DNA of 64,000 nt from SURF-55 sp040755195 (GTDB lineage Bacteria; Bacillota; Desulfotomaculia; Desulfotomaculales; Ammonificaceae), in assembly GCA_040755195.1 (NCBI GenBank), contig JBFMBL010000008.1, positions 16,050 through 80,049 of the forward strand, read 5' to 3'. Shown here in pieces: positions 8,734 to 17,273 of this stretch. Each line of letters opens with the position of its first letter. The first letter of the stretch is position 1. A program made the position numbers and the translations under genes. The notes below the pieces were generated by a model, which saw only the letters and a program-made list of their open reading frames with translations, was not told the origin of the DNA and did not search any database.

Positions 8734-10584
8734 CTAAACCAGTATGTTAATCCCGTCTACCGGTACCGTTTCTGCCGCCTCCAACGGATGGCCGCCGGGA
8801 ACCGCAAAACCGGTTCCCCAATGTGACCTTGGTTCGGGTTCTTGTGAATGGCCTTGCCCGACTGAAACATGTGCCTCACCGAGATTAAGGCCCATCTGGC
8901 TGAGGTCGGAACGTAATTCAGGCAGTGCATCCGACAAAAGACCCTTAGTGGCCACATCGTTGGCAAAGAAATGCACCTTGACCTCGTCACCGGAGAGTGC
9001 GAGCCGTACAGCCACACTCCCTAGTTCGGGTGGGTCAAGATGAAGCTCTATCCGGACCGTGCGGCCGTCGTTAGTGAGAGTTGAAGCCCGTCGCGCGATC
9101 TCCTCGGCAAGTTGCCTCGATAACCCTTCGACAGAAACCCTTTCGATTCCGGTAAAAGGCACCCCTTGAGCCGCATCAGACCTTTGAGGCTGGAAGACAT
9201 GCTCGATACCCCGCATCGCCTCAGGCCCTGGTGACGGCTTCGGAGCCTTCTGAATCCTTTGAGCGGCGTCATCCTGATGTCCCCGGAACGTTTCCGGCGT
9301 GGCGGCCCTTTCTTGAGGACCATTCACCTTCTTAACCGCCAACAAGGTCAGGTTGCCGTCACGCGGTAGTTGTTCGCCCGGGGAACTTGAAGATACGGCT
9401 GATGCGCCGCGATCATCCGTGGAACCTCTTTCCGGTTGCACGAATACCCCCGTGGGCATGTCCCGTTTTTGATGCTCCGGGAACGGTCCCGCTGCGCCGG
9501 CGTTTTCAACGGTAACTTTGGCGGTTTGAACCGGTGTTGGTGTTTGATCCGCTGTCAGCGCCGGCCTGGCATCGGGAGGAACCTCCCTTCCCGAAGAAGT
9601 TGAAGTTTGAGCCGTCGCAACACGATCATATGAAGAACTCTTTCCCGGTTGAAGGAGAACCCCCTCAGGCGTTTCCTCCTGCCGGGGCCCCGGGAGCAGT
9701 TCCGCTGCTTCATGGTTCTCCCTGATGCCTTTAGCGGTTTTAACCGGCGTCTCAACCATCTTCCCGTCGGTTGCAACCCCAGGTGTGGTTTTCACCGGTG
9801 TCTCTACCACCTGCCCATCGATTGAAGTCTGTGGTGTTGGAGGAATGATCCTTACAGTTGCTTCCGCCTCACGAACGGCCTGGCCCATATAGGGTGCAGA
9901 ATGAATACCCGCAAAGCTCTTGCCTGGTCCGTCCGGCACCCCTGGCGAACCAGCGGGGAGACCCAGATGCGCATCTTCCTGTGTTCCTTGAACCGCAGCC
10001 GCAGGGATGCCTTTTGCCACCGTAACCTGTTCCCCCGTATTGTCGCCGGACCCTGTTACCACCGGGAGGGGCTCCCCGGAGGTGTTTACTGTGAACACGT
10101 TTTCGGTCAATCCAACGTTTGTCCCTGGGGTGACAACATCAACCTTCTGGACACCGTTCCCGGTCAAATCATCCGGCCTCGGGTCTTCGGATTTTCCGGT
10201 CGGAGCAACCATTGTGTCTTGCTGACCGTGAATTTTTTCGGTCCCTGGCACGCATTCTAAAACGTCCTTTAACACGGGAGTTACCTGACCCTGCGGCGCC
10301 ACAACGATCTGTAGCTCTGAGGACTTAGACCCAGGAGCCTTCGGAGTGTCACATTCCATGGTTGGCTGTACGGCCTGGATCAGAACCGCCGGCGATTGAA
10401 CTCCCGCTTGGGGCGCAACGGCAGCAGCATCCGGATTAAGTTCCAACATCCCCGGAAAACCACCCGCAAGGCCGGCAAGGATACTGTTGAAATCGGCGTC
10501 ACCAACGAACAGGTCAGGCGCTTTTCCCTGCCCGCCTGCAACCTTGAGTCCATCGACCGGTTTACTGAAAAGCACTTCTAACAC
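8734..10584 (-). CDS. fliK: FliK, hook-length control protein
   Basis: FliK is the secreted ruler that measures the hook and triggers the FlhB switch. The 616-residue protein has a long low-complexity Pro/Thr/Glu-rich middle and a globular C-terminal Flg_hook domain (around 490-580: RTVRIELHLDPPELGSVAVR, LSQMGLNLGEAHVSVGQG). The middle contains a visible internal duplication of roughly 65 residues (VKTAKGIRENHEAAELLPG-type versus VQTAKVTVENAGAAGPFPE-type) and several ETPVKT units. Start GTG at 10584 directly follows fliJ. Only the C-terminal domain is conserved between species. Confidence 0.93.
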   Translation of the reverse strand: MLEVLFSKPVDGLKVAGGQGKAPDLFVGDADFNSILAGLAGGFPGMLELNPDAAAVAPQAGVQSPAVLIQAVQPTMECDTPKAPGSKSSELQIVVAPQGQVTPVLKDVLECVPGTEKIHGQQDTMVAPTGKSEDPRPDDLTGNGVQKVDVVTPGTNVGLTENVFTVNTSGEPLPVVTGSGDNTGEQVTVAKGIPAAAVQGTQEDAHLGLPAGSPGVPDGPGKSFAGIHSAPYMGQAVREAEATVRIIPPTPQTSIDGQVVETPVKTTPGVATDGKMVETPVKTAKGIRENHEAAELLPGPRQEETPEGVLLQPGKSSSYDRVATAQTSTSSGREVPPDARPALTADQTPTPVQTAKVTVENAGAAGPFPEHQKRDMPTGVFVQPERGSTDDRGASAVSSSSPGEQLPRDGNLTLLAVKKVNGPQERAATPETFRGHQDDAAQRIQKAPKPSPGPEAMRGIEHVFQPQRSDAAQGVPFTGIERVSVEGLSRQLAEEIARRASTLTNDGRTVRIELHLDPPELGSVAVRLALSGDEVKVHFFANDVATKGLLSDALPELRSDLSQMGLNLGEAHVSVGQGHSQEPEPRSHWGTGFAVPGGHPLEAAETVPVDGINILV

Positions 10585-11040
10585 TTATTCACCCCCTTTC
10601 TCTGGTGATTGGTTTGCAGTCTTGTTCTGAAAAACAAGCTGTGAAAGCTCGTCATACTGCCGCCGTTCCTTACAAGCTTCCTCCTCAAGAAAGATCGCAT
10701 ACCGCCGTTCCTTGACCTTCTCCATGGTCAGCCGTTCCTGCCGCGCATCCAGAAGCTCAGCCCGGCAACTGGTCACCCGCTCAACCGCAACATCAAGTTC
10801 TGCAGTTTTGGCCTGAACCTGCTCCCTTAACAGATCCCTGTATAAGGCCCACTGTTGTAACTCCCAGAGCGTCTTTCCTTCCCCTTCCATGCTCTGCGTG
10901 TACTCATCGGCTACTGCTCTCAGCAGCGCCTCGTGATTCTCCTCTTCCCGCTGCGCCTGGGCCAAGGCCTGAATTTTCTGTTCCTCTTTTATTAATCGGC
11001 ACTTTAAGACCGGTTCTAAACGAAAATCAAAACGCCTCAT
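10585..11040 (-). CDS. fliJ: FliJ, export chaperone-escort / ATPase stalk
   Basis: FliJ is the coiled-coil stalk that inserts into the FliI ATPase hexamer and recycles export chaperones. The 151-residue product is highly charged and almost wholly helical, beginning MRRFDFRLEPVLKCRLIKEE, the usual FliJ opening, with long heptad-like stretches. ATG 11040 has GAGGAG upstream. It lies three bases after fliI. Sequence conservation in this family is weak, so position carries part of the call. Confidence 0.92.
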   Translation of the reverse strand: MRRFDFRLEPVLKCRLIKEEQKIQALAQAQREEENHEALLRAVADEYTQSMEGEGKTLWELQQWALYRDLLREQVQAKTAELDVAVERVTSCRAELLDARQERLTMEKVKERRYAIFLEEEACKERRQYDELSQLVFQNKTANQSPEKGGE

Positions 11041-11043
11041 CTG

Positions 11044-12360
11044 TTACTCCTCCCCTTCGAGGCTGAGTAACCGCCCGATGCATTCGTCAAAAGCGGTGTG
11101 TTCTCCCGGTTCCTGGCGGAGAAAGGCATTAACGTGATCATGAACCGCAATAGACCGGTCTATTACCGGGTTTGACCCCGCTACGTAAGCACCGATATTG
11201 ATTAGATCCTCCGCTTGGCGATACGCCGCCAATAACTCGCGTTGCCGCCCCGCGGCCTGCTGATGTTCCGTCGTTGTCACGCTCGGCATCAACCGGCTGA
11301 CGCTTCCGAGGATATCGATCGCCGGATAATGGTTTGCGACCGCCAGTTCACGCTTTAGTACGATATGCCCGTCGATGATGCTGCGGACGGAGTCCGCCAC
11401 TGGCTCATTCATATCGTCGCCCTCTACCAGCACCGTGTAAAAGCCGGTTACGGAACCGTGGTCACTATTCCCCGCCCGTTCGAGAAGCCTGGGAAGAAGC
11501 GCGAAAACCGAAGGCGGGTAACCCCTTGTGGTGGGCGGCTCGCCTACCGCCAACCCCACCTCACGTTGCGCGAGAGCAAACCGTGTGATCGAATCCATAA
11601 AAAGAAGCACATCCCGCCCGGTATCGCGGAAATACTCGGCGATGGTTGTGGCGACAAACGCCGCCCTGAGCCTCAGGAGTGCAGGTTCGTCGGAAGTGGC
11701 TACTACCACGACCGACTTCTTCAGTCCCTCCTGCCCGAGGTCTTTTTCGATAAACTCAAGCACCTCGCGGCCGCGCTCCCCTACCAGGGCGATCACGTTT
11801 ACGTCTGCGCTGCCGAACCTGGCGATCATACCCAGAAGCACACTCTTGCCCACACCACTACCGGCAAAGATCCCCAGCCTCTGGCCGCGGCCACAGGTAA
11901 TGAACCCGTCAATCGCCCGGACACCGGTGCTAAAAGCCTTGTCTATTCTACGGCGGGCCAGGGGAGAAGGCGGGCGGTTGTTGACAGGCATCGGGATCCC
12001 GCGTGGTAACGGCTGGCCGTCCAATGGCTCCCCCAGACCGTTGAGGACCCTGCCAAGAAGGTGTTCGCCCACTCTGACCGTAAAAGCCCTGCGCCGCGGT
12101 TCAACACGGCAACCGGGACAAGCTCCGGAAAGGTCGCCGAAAGGCATAAGCAAGACGCAGTCCTCGCGAAAACCGACTACTTCCGCAAGAATCGGCTGCC
12201 CCCCGGGAACGTCGATCATGCAGATTTCCCCGACAAAAGGTTTGAAACCCTTCACTTCGAGGGTCAGGCCGACCACCTTGGTCGTCACGCCGATTTGACG
12301 GAGCAGGTACGCCTGACGCACCCGTTCGCGGTATACCGCAAGATCAATCTCTACAGCCAT
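11044..12360 (-). CDS. fliI: FliI, flagellum-specific export ATPase
   Basis: FliI is the cytoplasmic ATPase that powers substrate delivery to the flagellar export gate; it is related to the F1 beta subunit. The 438-residue product has the N-terminal beta barrel, Walker A GSGVGKS at 167-173, Walker B DVLLFMDSITRFA and the family motif REVGLAVGEPPTTRGYPPSV. Nothing is missing. It lies between fliH (regulator) and fliJ (stalk), but a heptamer-containing gap of about 156 bp separates it from fliH. Confidence 0.97.
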   Translation of the reverse strand: MAVEIDLAVYRERVRQAYLLRQIGVTTKVVGLTLEVKGFKPFVGEICMIDVPGGQPILAEVVGFREDCVLLMPFGDLSGACPGCRVEPRRRAFTVRVGEHLLGRVLNGLGEPLDGQPLPRGIPMPVNNRPPSPLARRRIDKAFSTGVRAIDGFITCGRGQRLGIFAGSGVGKSVLLGMIARFGSADVNVIALVGERGREVLEFIEKDLGQEGLKKSVVVVATSDEPALLRLRAAFVATTIAEYFRDTGRDVLLFMDSITRFALAQREVGLAVGEPPTTRGYPPSVFALLPRLLERAGNSDHGSVTGFYTVLVEGDDMNEPVADSVRSIIDGHIVLKRELAVANHYPAIDILGSVSRLMPSVTTTEHQQAAGRQRELLAAYRQAEDLINIGAYVAGSNPVIDRSIAVHDHVNAFLRQEPGEHTAFDECIGRLLSLEGEE

Positions 12361-12371
12361 TTATAATCCCT

Positions 12372-12510
12372 CGTTCTGCGTTCTGCGTTCAAGCTCACCG
12401 GATAGACCTTATGGGTCCGTTTTAAAGTTCAAGGTTCAGACACAAGGAGCGACTCGGGACTTGCTTATTGTTTTTAAGTTTCCTGACGTCGGACCTCGGA
12501 CGTTGGACTA
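12372..12510. repeat. Heptamer repeats in the fliH-fliI gap
   Basis: Units of the CGTTCTG type (12372-12390), GTTCAAG/GTTCAGA types (about 12427-12438), CGACTCGGGACTTG (about 12448) and GGACCTCGGACGTTGGACT (about 12490-12509) occupy the gap. It is a mixed and degenerate array built from words seen in other gaps. Confidence 0.65.
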
Positions 12511-12516
12511 TCTAAA

Positions 12517-13185
12517 CTACCCTTTCAGCGCTTCCATAAGCGCCGCCCACCGGGAATTGAGCGTCGCGTCGACTTCTCCCTGTCCGGTATCGATAATACA
12601 ACCGCCGCGTTCGATCTGGGGATCCGGCAGGATGCGTAAAACGGCGCCCTCCGGCAACAACATCTCGAACTGCTGGCGCGCCTGCTGGCACATTTCTAAA
12701 TCGTCCGGATTCACCTGCAGTACGATGGATGGTCTATCCCTCACTGTCATTAGGGCCTCTCTGGCAATGGCCAGTGCCACCTCGGGATTTGTTTTGAGTT
12801 CCGACGCGACTATCCTTTCGGCAATCCCCTGGGCAAGATCTACAACTTCCCGCTCCAACTGGTTAAGGGTCGCCACACGCTCCGCCTCGACTTCCCGCAG
12901 GGTCTCTTGCATCCTCGCCACCGTTATCCGCATCTCTTCTTCGGCGCGGAGCCGCCCTTCCTGATAACCTTTTATAAGTCCCTCCTGAAACGCGTGCTCG
13001 CGGATCGCCGAAGCCTGCTCCTCGGCCTCCTGTATAATTCGAACTGCGGCCTGCTCGGCTTCATCCGCGGTAAGCCTTTGCCTTGCTTCCAGGGCGAGAT
13101 CGTCAAGCTGTCTTAAGGGAAGGCAACGCGGCCCCGAATTGCCGAAGTCCACTCCTTTAATAATCCTTTTATAAGACGATGGCAT
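12517..13185 (-). CDS. fliH: FliH, regulator of the export ATPase
   Basis: FliH binds FliI as a dimer, restrains its ATPase and anchors it to FliN at the C-ring. The product has 222 residues with a long helical middle rich in Glu, Arg and Ala (AAVRIIQEAEEQASAIREHA) and a C-terminal domain resembling the ATP synthase delta/b subunit (REVVDLAQGIAERIVASELK). ATG 13185 was chosen because GGGGTGG lies upstream; a TTG at 13203 is possible. It overlaps the end of fliG by 17 bases. Confidence 0.92.
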   Translation of the reverse strand: MPSSYKRIIKGVDFGNSGPRCLPLRQLDDLALEARQRLTADEAEQAAVRIIQEAEEQASAIREHAFQEGLIKGYQEGRLRAEEEMRITVARMQETLREVEAERVATLNQLEREVVDLAQGIAERIVASELKTNPEVALAIAREALMTVRDRPSIVLQVNPDDLEMCQQARQQFEMLLPEGAVLRILPDPQIERGGCIIDTGQGEVDATLNSRWAALMEALKG

Positions 13186-14188
13186 CTTCGCCACCCCGCG
13201 CAATTATAATTTCGCCGTTTTCTTCGAGTGCGCGGATAACCTTGACTATCTTCTGCTGCGCCTCTTCCACTTGTTTCAACCGCACCGGTCCCATGTATTC
13301 AAGCTCTTCCTTAAGCATCTGACCGGCACGCTGGGACATGTTCTTAAAGATGCGATTCTTTACCTCTTCAGCAGCACCCCGGAGGGCTACAGCCAGATCT
13401 TTCGTGTTGACCTCGCGCAGTATTCTCTGGATTGAAACGTCGTCGAGTTTAACTATGTCTTCAAACATGAACATGCGCTTCCGAATTTCTTCAGCCAGTG
13501 CGGGATCCTCGTTTTCAAGATCCTCGAGGATGCTCTTTTCAGCCGCACGGTCCACCATGTTTAAGATGTTTACCAGCGACTCAACGCCGCCCACCTGCGT
13601 CTGTTCCACCGAAACCACAGTCGTCATTTTATTCTCCAGAACACGCTGCACTTCATGAACAATTTCCGGTGACGTACGCTCCATGGTGGCTACGCGCCTT
13701 GCGATGTCCGACTGTACTTCCTGCGGCATCGCCGAAAGAATTGCCGCGCTCTGTGAAGGATCCAGGTACGACAGGATGAGCGCAATCGTCTGCGGGTGCT
13801 CGTCCTTGATGAAGCTTATAAGGTGCTTGGGGTCGGTCTTTCTCAGCGAACTGAAAGGAATTATCGCCGCCGTTTGGGTTAAACGCCTGATTATTTCTTC
13901 CGCCTTTCCATGCCCCACCGTCTTCTCAAGTATTTCCCTGGCGTGTTTGATTCCTCCGTGGACGATGTGCTCCCGGACGGACCGCAGTTCAATGAATTCG
14001 TCAAGAACGGCATCCCGGATTTCCTCAGGCACCCGGCCCAAATTGGAGATGCTGTAAGTAATGCGCTCGATCTCCGATTCGGGAAAGTGCTGTTTCAAGA
14101 CCCTGGACGAAAGGTCCGATCCCAGAGTAAGCAACAGGATCGAAGCTTTTTGCAAACCCTTTAACCTTGCCTGTGCCACTGCTCCCAC
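13169..14188 (-). CDS. fliG: FliG, flagellar motor switch/rotor protein
   Basis: FliG is the rotor protein that couples to MotA and, with FliM/FliN, controls direction. The 339-residue length is standard. Domains in order are the N-terminal FliF-binding part, the middle domain with the EHPQTIALILSYLDPSQSAA motif, and the C-terminal torque domain with its charged ridge (VKLDDVSIQRILREVNTKDL). The start is GTG at 14188. fliF lies upstream and fliH downstream, as usual. Confidence 0.97.
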   Translation of the reverse strand: MGAVAQARLKGLQKASILLLTLGSDLSSRVLKQHFPESEIERITYSISNLGRVPEEIRDAVLDEFIELRSVREHIVHGGIKHAREILEKTVGHGKAEEIIRRLTQTAAIIPFSSLRKTDPKHLISFIKDEHPQTIALILSYLDPSQSAAILSAMPQEVQSDIARRVATMERTSPEIVHEVQRVLENKMTTVVSVEQTQVGGVESLVNILNMVDRAAEKSILEDLENEDPALAEEIRKRMFMFEDIVKLDDVSIQRILREVNTKDLAVALRGAAEEVKNRIFKNMSQRAGQMLKEELEYMGPVRLKQVEEAQQKIVKVIRALEENGEIIIARGGEDAIVL

Positions 14189-14211
14189 CCCTTAAACAGT
14201 TACGAGTTACG

Positions 14212-15732
14212 TTATTTTTCCTCAGTCAGCCACAAGCGAAGGACGTCGGCCACCTCATCGGGTTTTTTCTCCGCGGTTTCTTTTACGGCCACATAACGCT
14301 CGTCAACCTTCTGTGGCTGTAAAGCGATTCTCTGCGGTATCACCTCTTCGATTTTAGGCGCCGGAGGCTTCATGCTTGCAAGCCAGCGAAGCAACAGCAC
14401 CAGGAAAACCACCACGAACAGCCCGATAACCCCTTGTTTCACCATGGTTATTATTCCGGCGCGCTTGGCTTCCTTGGCTGCTTTCATTTCGATCTGCGCG
14501 ATTTCAGCCTCGGCCTTCTTCTGGTACGTTTTATCAAAAGCGATACTGGCCACCTGTATCTGGTCTCCCCGCTCGGGGTCGTAGCCGATGGCTCCCGCAA
14601 CCACATCCTGGATGCGTTTTATATTAGCCTGGGTAAGGTTGGTGTCAACCACCACCGATGTTGCCAGCCGCCTGAGCTTGCCCGGAACCTGAATCACCTT
14701 CTCTTCCCGCTGGCCCACCTGATAATTTGTGGTGACCTCTTGTTTGGAGTAGGGTTGTCCACCCGTTGTACCTGAAGGATACGTAGGCACCAGGTTCGAA
14801 CCGGTTCCGGGAACGCCCGACGCCCCGCCGGCGCCGTTCCCCTCGATCACCTTGTGTTCGCTTACCACGGCCGGGTCGCCATAAGCGATCGTGGTAACGG
14901 TTTCCCGCTGGCTGAAATCAAAGTCGGCGCTTACCATCGCCACCGCTTTGTCAGGGCCGAAAATTTTGGTCAACACACCGGTTATGCGCCGTTCGAGTTC
15001 CTTTTCATAAGCGCGTTGGAGATCCTGGTTGCCTCTAATAACTGCGGCCTGGACGCTGCCCCCGGTTGCCACCTGGTCGCTCAAAACGTTCCCGGTCATA
15101 TCGATGACATGCACGTCTTCCGGCTTGATGCCCTCCACCGCTCCGCTAACGAGGGAAACGATGCCGTCCACCTGTTCCGGTTTCAATGAAGTCAGAGGTT
15201 TGAGTTTGAGCGCTATGGAGGCGGAAGTCTTCTGCTGTTCTTCGACAAAAACGCTTTTCTGCGGAATGACCAGATGTACTCGCGCCTGTTCTACGCCGTC
15301 AATCTGCGCAATTGTCCTGCGCAGCTCTTCCTGTAAGGCCCTCAGGTAGTTTACCTGCTGTTCAAATTCGGTAACCCCCAGTTTGGTCTTGTCAAAGAGC
15401 TCAAAACCTGTCCCGTTGCCGGGAAGAGCGCCGCTCGCCGCCAGATTCGCACGGATTTTATAGACCTCACTTTTGGGGACGGTAACCGTACTGCCACCGT
15501 CCGACAGGCGGTAGGCAACCTTCATCCCCTCAAGCTTTTGAACGATCGCACCGGCGTCTTCCTGACTCAAGCCCGTGAAGAGAGGCGCGCTACTCATTTG
15601 GGTAAACAAGGAATTCAAATAGAAAAGAGCCGCTACAAAACCAATACCGGCAAGGACGATCGCAATTTTTTGTGATGTACTGAAGCTCCCGAAGCGTTTT
15701 GCAATCTGGTCAAGCAGGTCACGGGGATTCAC
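14212..15732 (-). CDS. fliF: FliF, MS-ring protein
   Basis: FliF forms the MS ring in the membrane, the first structure of the basal body, on which FliG assembles. About 506 residues are encoded. A transmembrane helix lies near the N-terminus (IAIVLAGIGFVAALFYL), followed by two ring-building motifs (YRLSDGGSTVTVPKSEVYKI and QARVHLVIPQKSVFVEEQQK), a variable periplasmic middle, a second transmembrane helix (GVIGLFVVVFLVLLLRWLA) and a short cytosolic FliG-binding tail. GTG 15732 with AGGTGG upstream is preferred over GTG 15741. Confidence 0.96.
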   Translation of the reverse strand: MNPRDLLDQIAKRFGSFSTSQKIAIVLAGIGFVAALFYLNSLFTQMSSAPLFTGLSQEDAGAIVQKLEGMKVAYRLSDGGSTVTVPKSEVYKIRANLAASGALPGNGTGFELFDKTKLGVTEFEQQVNYLRALQEELRRTIAQIDGVEQARVHLVIPQKSVFVEEQQKTSASIALKLKPLTSLKPEQVDGIVSLVSGAVEGIKPEDVHVIDMTGNVLSDQVATGGSVQAAVIRGNQDLQRAYEKELERRITGVLTKIFGPDKAVAMVSADFDFSQRETVTTIAYGDPAVVSEHKVIEGNGAGGASGVPGTGSNLVPTYPSGTTGGQPYSKQEVTTNYQVGQREEKVIQVPGKLRRLATSVVVDTNLTQANIKRIQDVVAGAIGYDPERGDQIQVASIAFDKTYQKKAEAEIAQIEMKAAKEAKRAGIITMVKQGVIGLFVVVFLVLLLRWLASMKPPAPKIEEVIPQRIALQPQKVDERYVAVKETAEKKPDEVADVLRLWLTEEK

Positions 15733-15822
15733 TTTTACCACCTACCCTTGTGCCTACCAACCACTCAGTTGGCAAGAAACGCTGTAAACTTGCCGCGTGC
15801 TGAGTTGAGCAGTTTTATCTCT

Positions 15823-16107
15823 TTATACCTGCATGCGAGATATTTCCTGGTAAGCCTCAACCACCTTGTTCCGTACCTGTACCGCCAGTTCGAGCATCAA
15901 CCTGGCCTCTTCCGTCGCCGCCACCACCTGGTGAAGGTCTTGAATCTGCCCGGATAAAAACCCTTGTATGCTTTCGTCCGCTTTAACCTGGGAAGCATTG
16001 ACCTCTTTCAGCATCTCGTTTAATACCGTCCCGAAAGACGCGGATCCGGTCTTTCGCGGTTTGGTCTCGGGGAATATTGAGTTCAGATCGATTTTGGTGA
16101 CGTCCAC
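15823..16107 (-). CDS. fliE: FliE, MS-ring/rod junction protein
   Basis: FliE joins the MS ring to the rod. The 94-residue product carries the family core (SFGTVLNEMLKEVNASQVKA and the helix TEEARLMLELAVQVRNKVVE) and is of normal length. GTG 16107 is taken as the start because AGGAGG lies seven bases upstream; a TTG six bases earlier has no room for a ribosome site. It follows flgC and precedes fliF. Confidence 0.94.
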   Translation of the reverse strand: MDVTKIDLNSIFPETKPRKTGSASFGTVLNEMLKEVNASQVKADESIQGFLSGQIQDLHQVVAATEEARLMLELAVQVRNKVVEAYQEISRMQV

Positions 16108-16159
16108 CTGCAACCCTCCTCAAAGGATCGGGTAGTTTGATGTTATATCCCGTCCCGTC

Positions 16160-16573
16160 CTACCGGCCCAGATCCAGGGCTCGTTGCGCCAGTTCTTTCG
16201 CCGCTTCAAATACCGTTGCGTTCGCTTCATAAGCGCGGCTCGCCCCGATCATATCAACCATTTCATTGGCCACGTTTATATTGGGGTAGTTAACGTAGCC
16301 ATCTTGGTCCGCGTCCGGGTGCCCCGGGTCCAATACCTTAATCGGCGGGCTCTCATCCTGCAGTATTGCTTCAACCACAACTCCCGCGCCTGCAAAACCG
16401 CCTCTCGCCGCTTCCAGGTGCTGGGCAAAAACCGGAACCTGCCGCCGGTAAGGTCCCCCTTCGGCGGTCCTGGTAGAATGAACATTGGCAAGGTTATTGG
16501 CGATAAGGTCAAGGCGCAACCGCTCAGCCGTCAACCCGGAACCGCTTATGGCAAAAGCGTCAAAAAAGCGCAC
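16160..16573 (-). CDS. flgC: FlgC, proximal rod protein
   Basis: FlgC is one of the rod proteins of the flagellar basal body. The product has 137 residues with the N-terminal rod signature LRLDLIANNLANVHSTRTAE, and ends in the conserved helix (ANEMVDMIGASRAYEANATV). Length and both ends are typical. The start is GTG at 16573 with AGGTG upstream. It lies directly behind flgB. Confidence 0.95.
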   Translation of the reverse strand: MRFFDAFAISGSGLTAERLRLDLIANNLANVHSTRTAEGGPYRRQVPVFAQHLEAARGGFAGAGVVVEAILQDESPPIKVLDPGHPDADQDGYVNYPNINVANEMVDMIGASRAYEANATVFEAAKELAQRALDLGR

Positions 16574-16583
16574 CAGGTATCAC

Positions 16584-16982
16584 CTACCTTCCACCTGAAA
16601 TTACATACCTTAATGATGAAAACTTGCCGCTTAAAAATCTTATGGCCCCCTGATAGGTAATCGTGTTGGTAACAAGACCCACCATTTCTTCGTCTACATC
16701 GACGTTGTTCCCGTCTGCCCTGAGCGAGGTTGTTTTGACCTGCTCGCTGCGGGGAGTAACGGTTAACAGGTCTGCGCCGATATGCCTCGGGTTTGTTTTT
16801 TTCAAAGGAAGGGAGTCGCTCCCCAGGGCCTCTGACAGGGCGTCCTCGAAACGTACAACCGATTTTTTAAAACCAGGGGTGTCGGCGTTGGCGATGTTAT
16901 CGGCAATTACTCTTTGCCGGAGGGCGGCTGCGTCAAGGGTTTTACTTAAAGCGGTCTTTACCGGATCGCTGAAAATGGTCAC
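16584..16982 (-). CDS. flgB: FlgB, proximal rod protein and first gene of the fla operon
   Basis: FlgB is the rod protein nearest the MS ring. The open frame extends to 17081, but GTG 16982 with GGAGG nine bases upstream gives the family-typical 132 residues beginning MTIFSDPVKTALSKTLDAAA. The rod signature QRVIADNIANADTPGFKKSV and the C-terminal helix follow. It heads the operon that runs to flhA. A housekeeping promoter about 70 bases upstream fits this role. Confidence 0.94.
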   Translation of the reverse strand: MTIFSDPVKTALSKTLDAAALRQRVIADNIANADTPGFKKSVVRFEDALSEALGSDSLPLKKTNPRHIGADLLTVTPRSEQVKTTSLRADGNNVDVDEEMVGLVTNTITYQGAIRFLSGKFSSLRYVISGGR

Positions 16983-17049
16983 CGTTGATCGCCTCCAATT
17001 AGCACCTCGTAAACCAAATTCGACATTGTTAGAGAAATTTCTCCTTTTA

Positions 17050-17078
17050 ATTATACATATGTCGACTAATTTCTGCAA
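17050..17078 (-). promoter_or_regulatory. Probable sigma-A promoter of the fla operon
   Basis: On the minus strand TTGCAG (17078-17073) is followed after 17 bases by a perfect TATAAT (17055-17050). The predicted transcript would start near 17043, about 60 bases before the flgB start. The box match and spacing are good, but there is no experimental evidence. Confidence 0.6.
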
Positions 17079-17273
17079 CATTTGATAAATATTTTTTCGT
17101 AAATTCTTGCCATGGAATAATTTTTTTCAGCTTTGGTTTTAAAAATCTTTTTGACTTACCCCCAAAAAAACAAGCTTACAACCAGATATATAATTAGAAT
17201 GTAAAATCACAACGGAGGTGAACCCCCAAAAAACGCTGCGAAAAATCCAGACTTTTTGAAAGGTGGTATAAGA

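Noticed and set aside
8734..10584. Long antisense open frames opposite fliK
   Set aside because: They follow from high G/C third positions in low-complexity coding sequence and lack ribosome sites and recognisable domains.
16979..17026. 15-codon leader peptide ending on the flgB start (MSNLVYEVLIGGDQR, stop overlapping GTG)
   Set aside because: The only ribosome-site-like sequence is 14 bases away and overlaps the predicted transcription start, so translation is unlikely.
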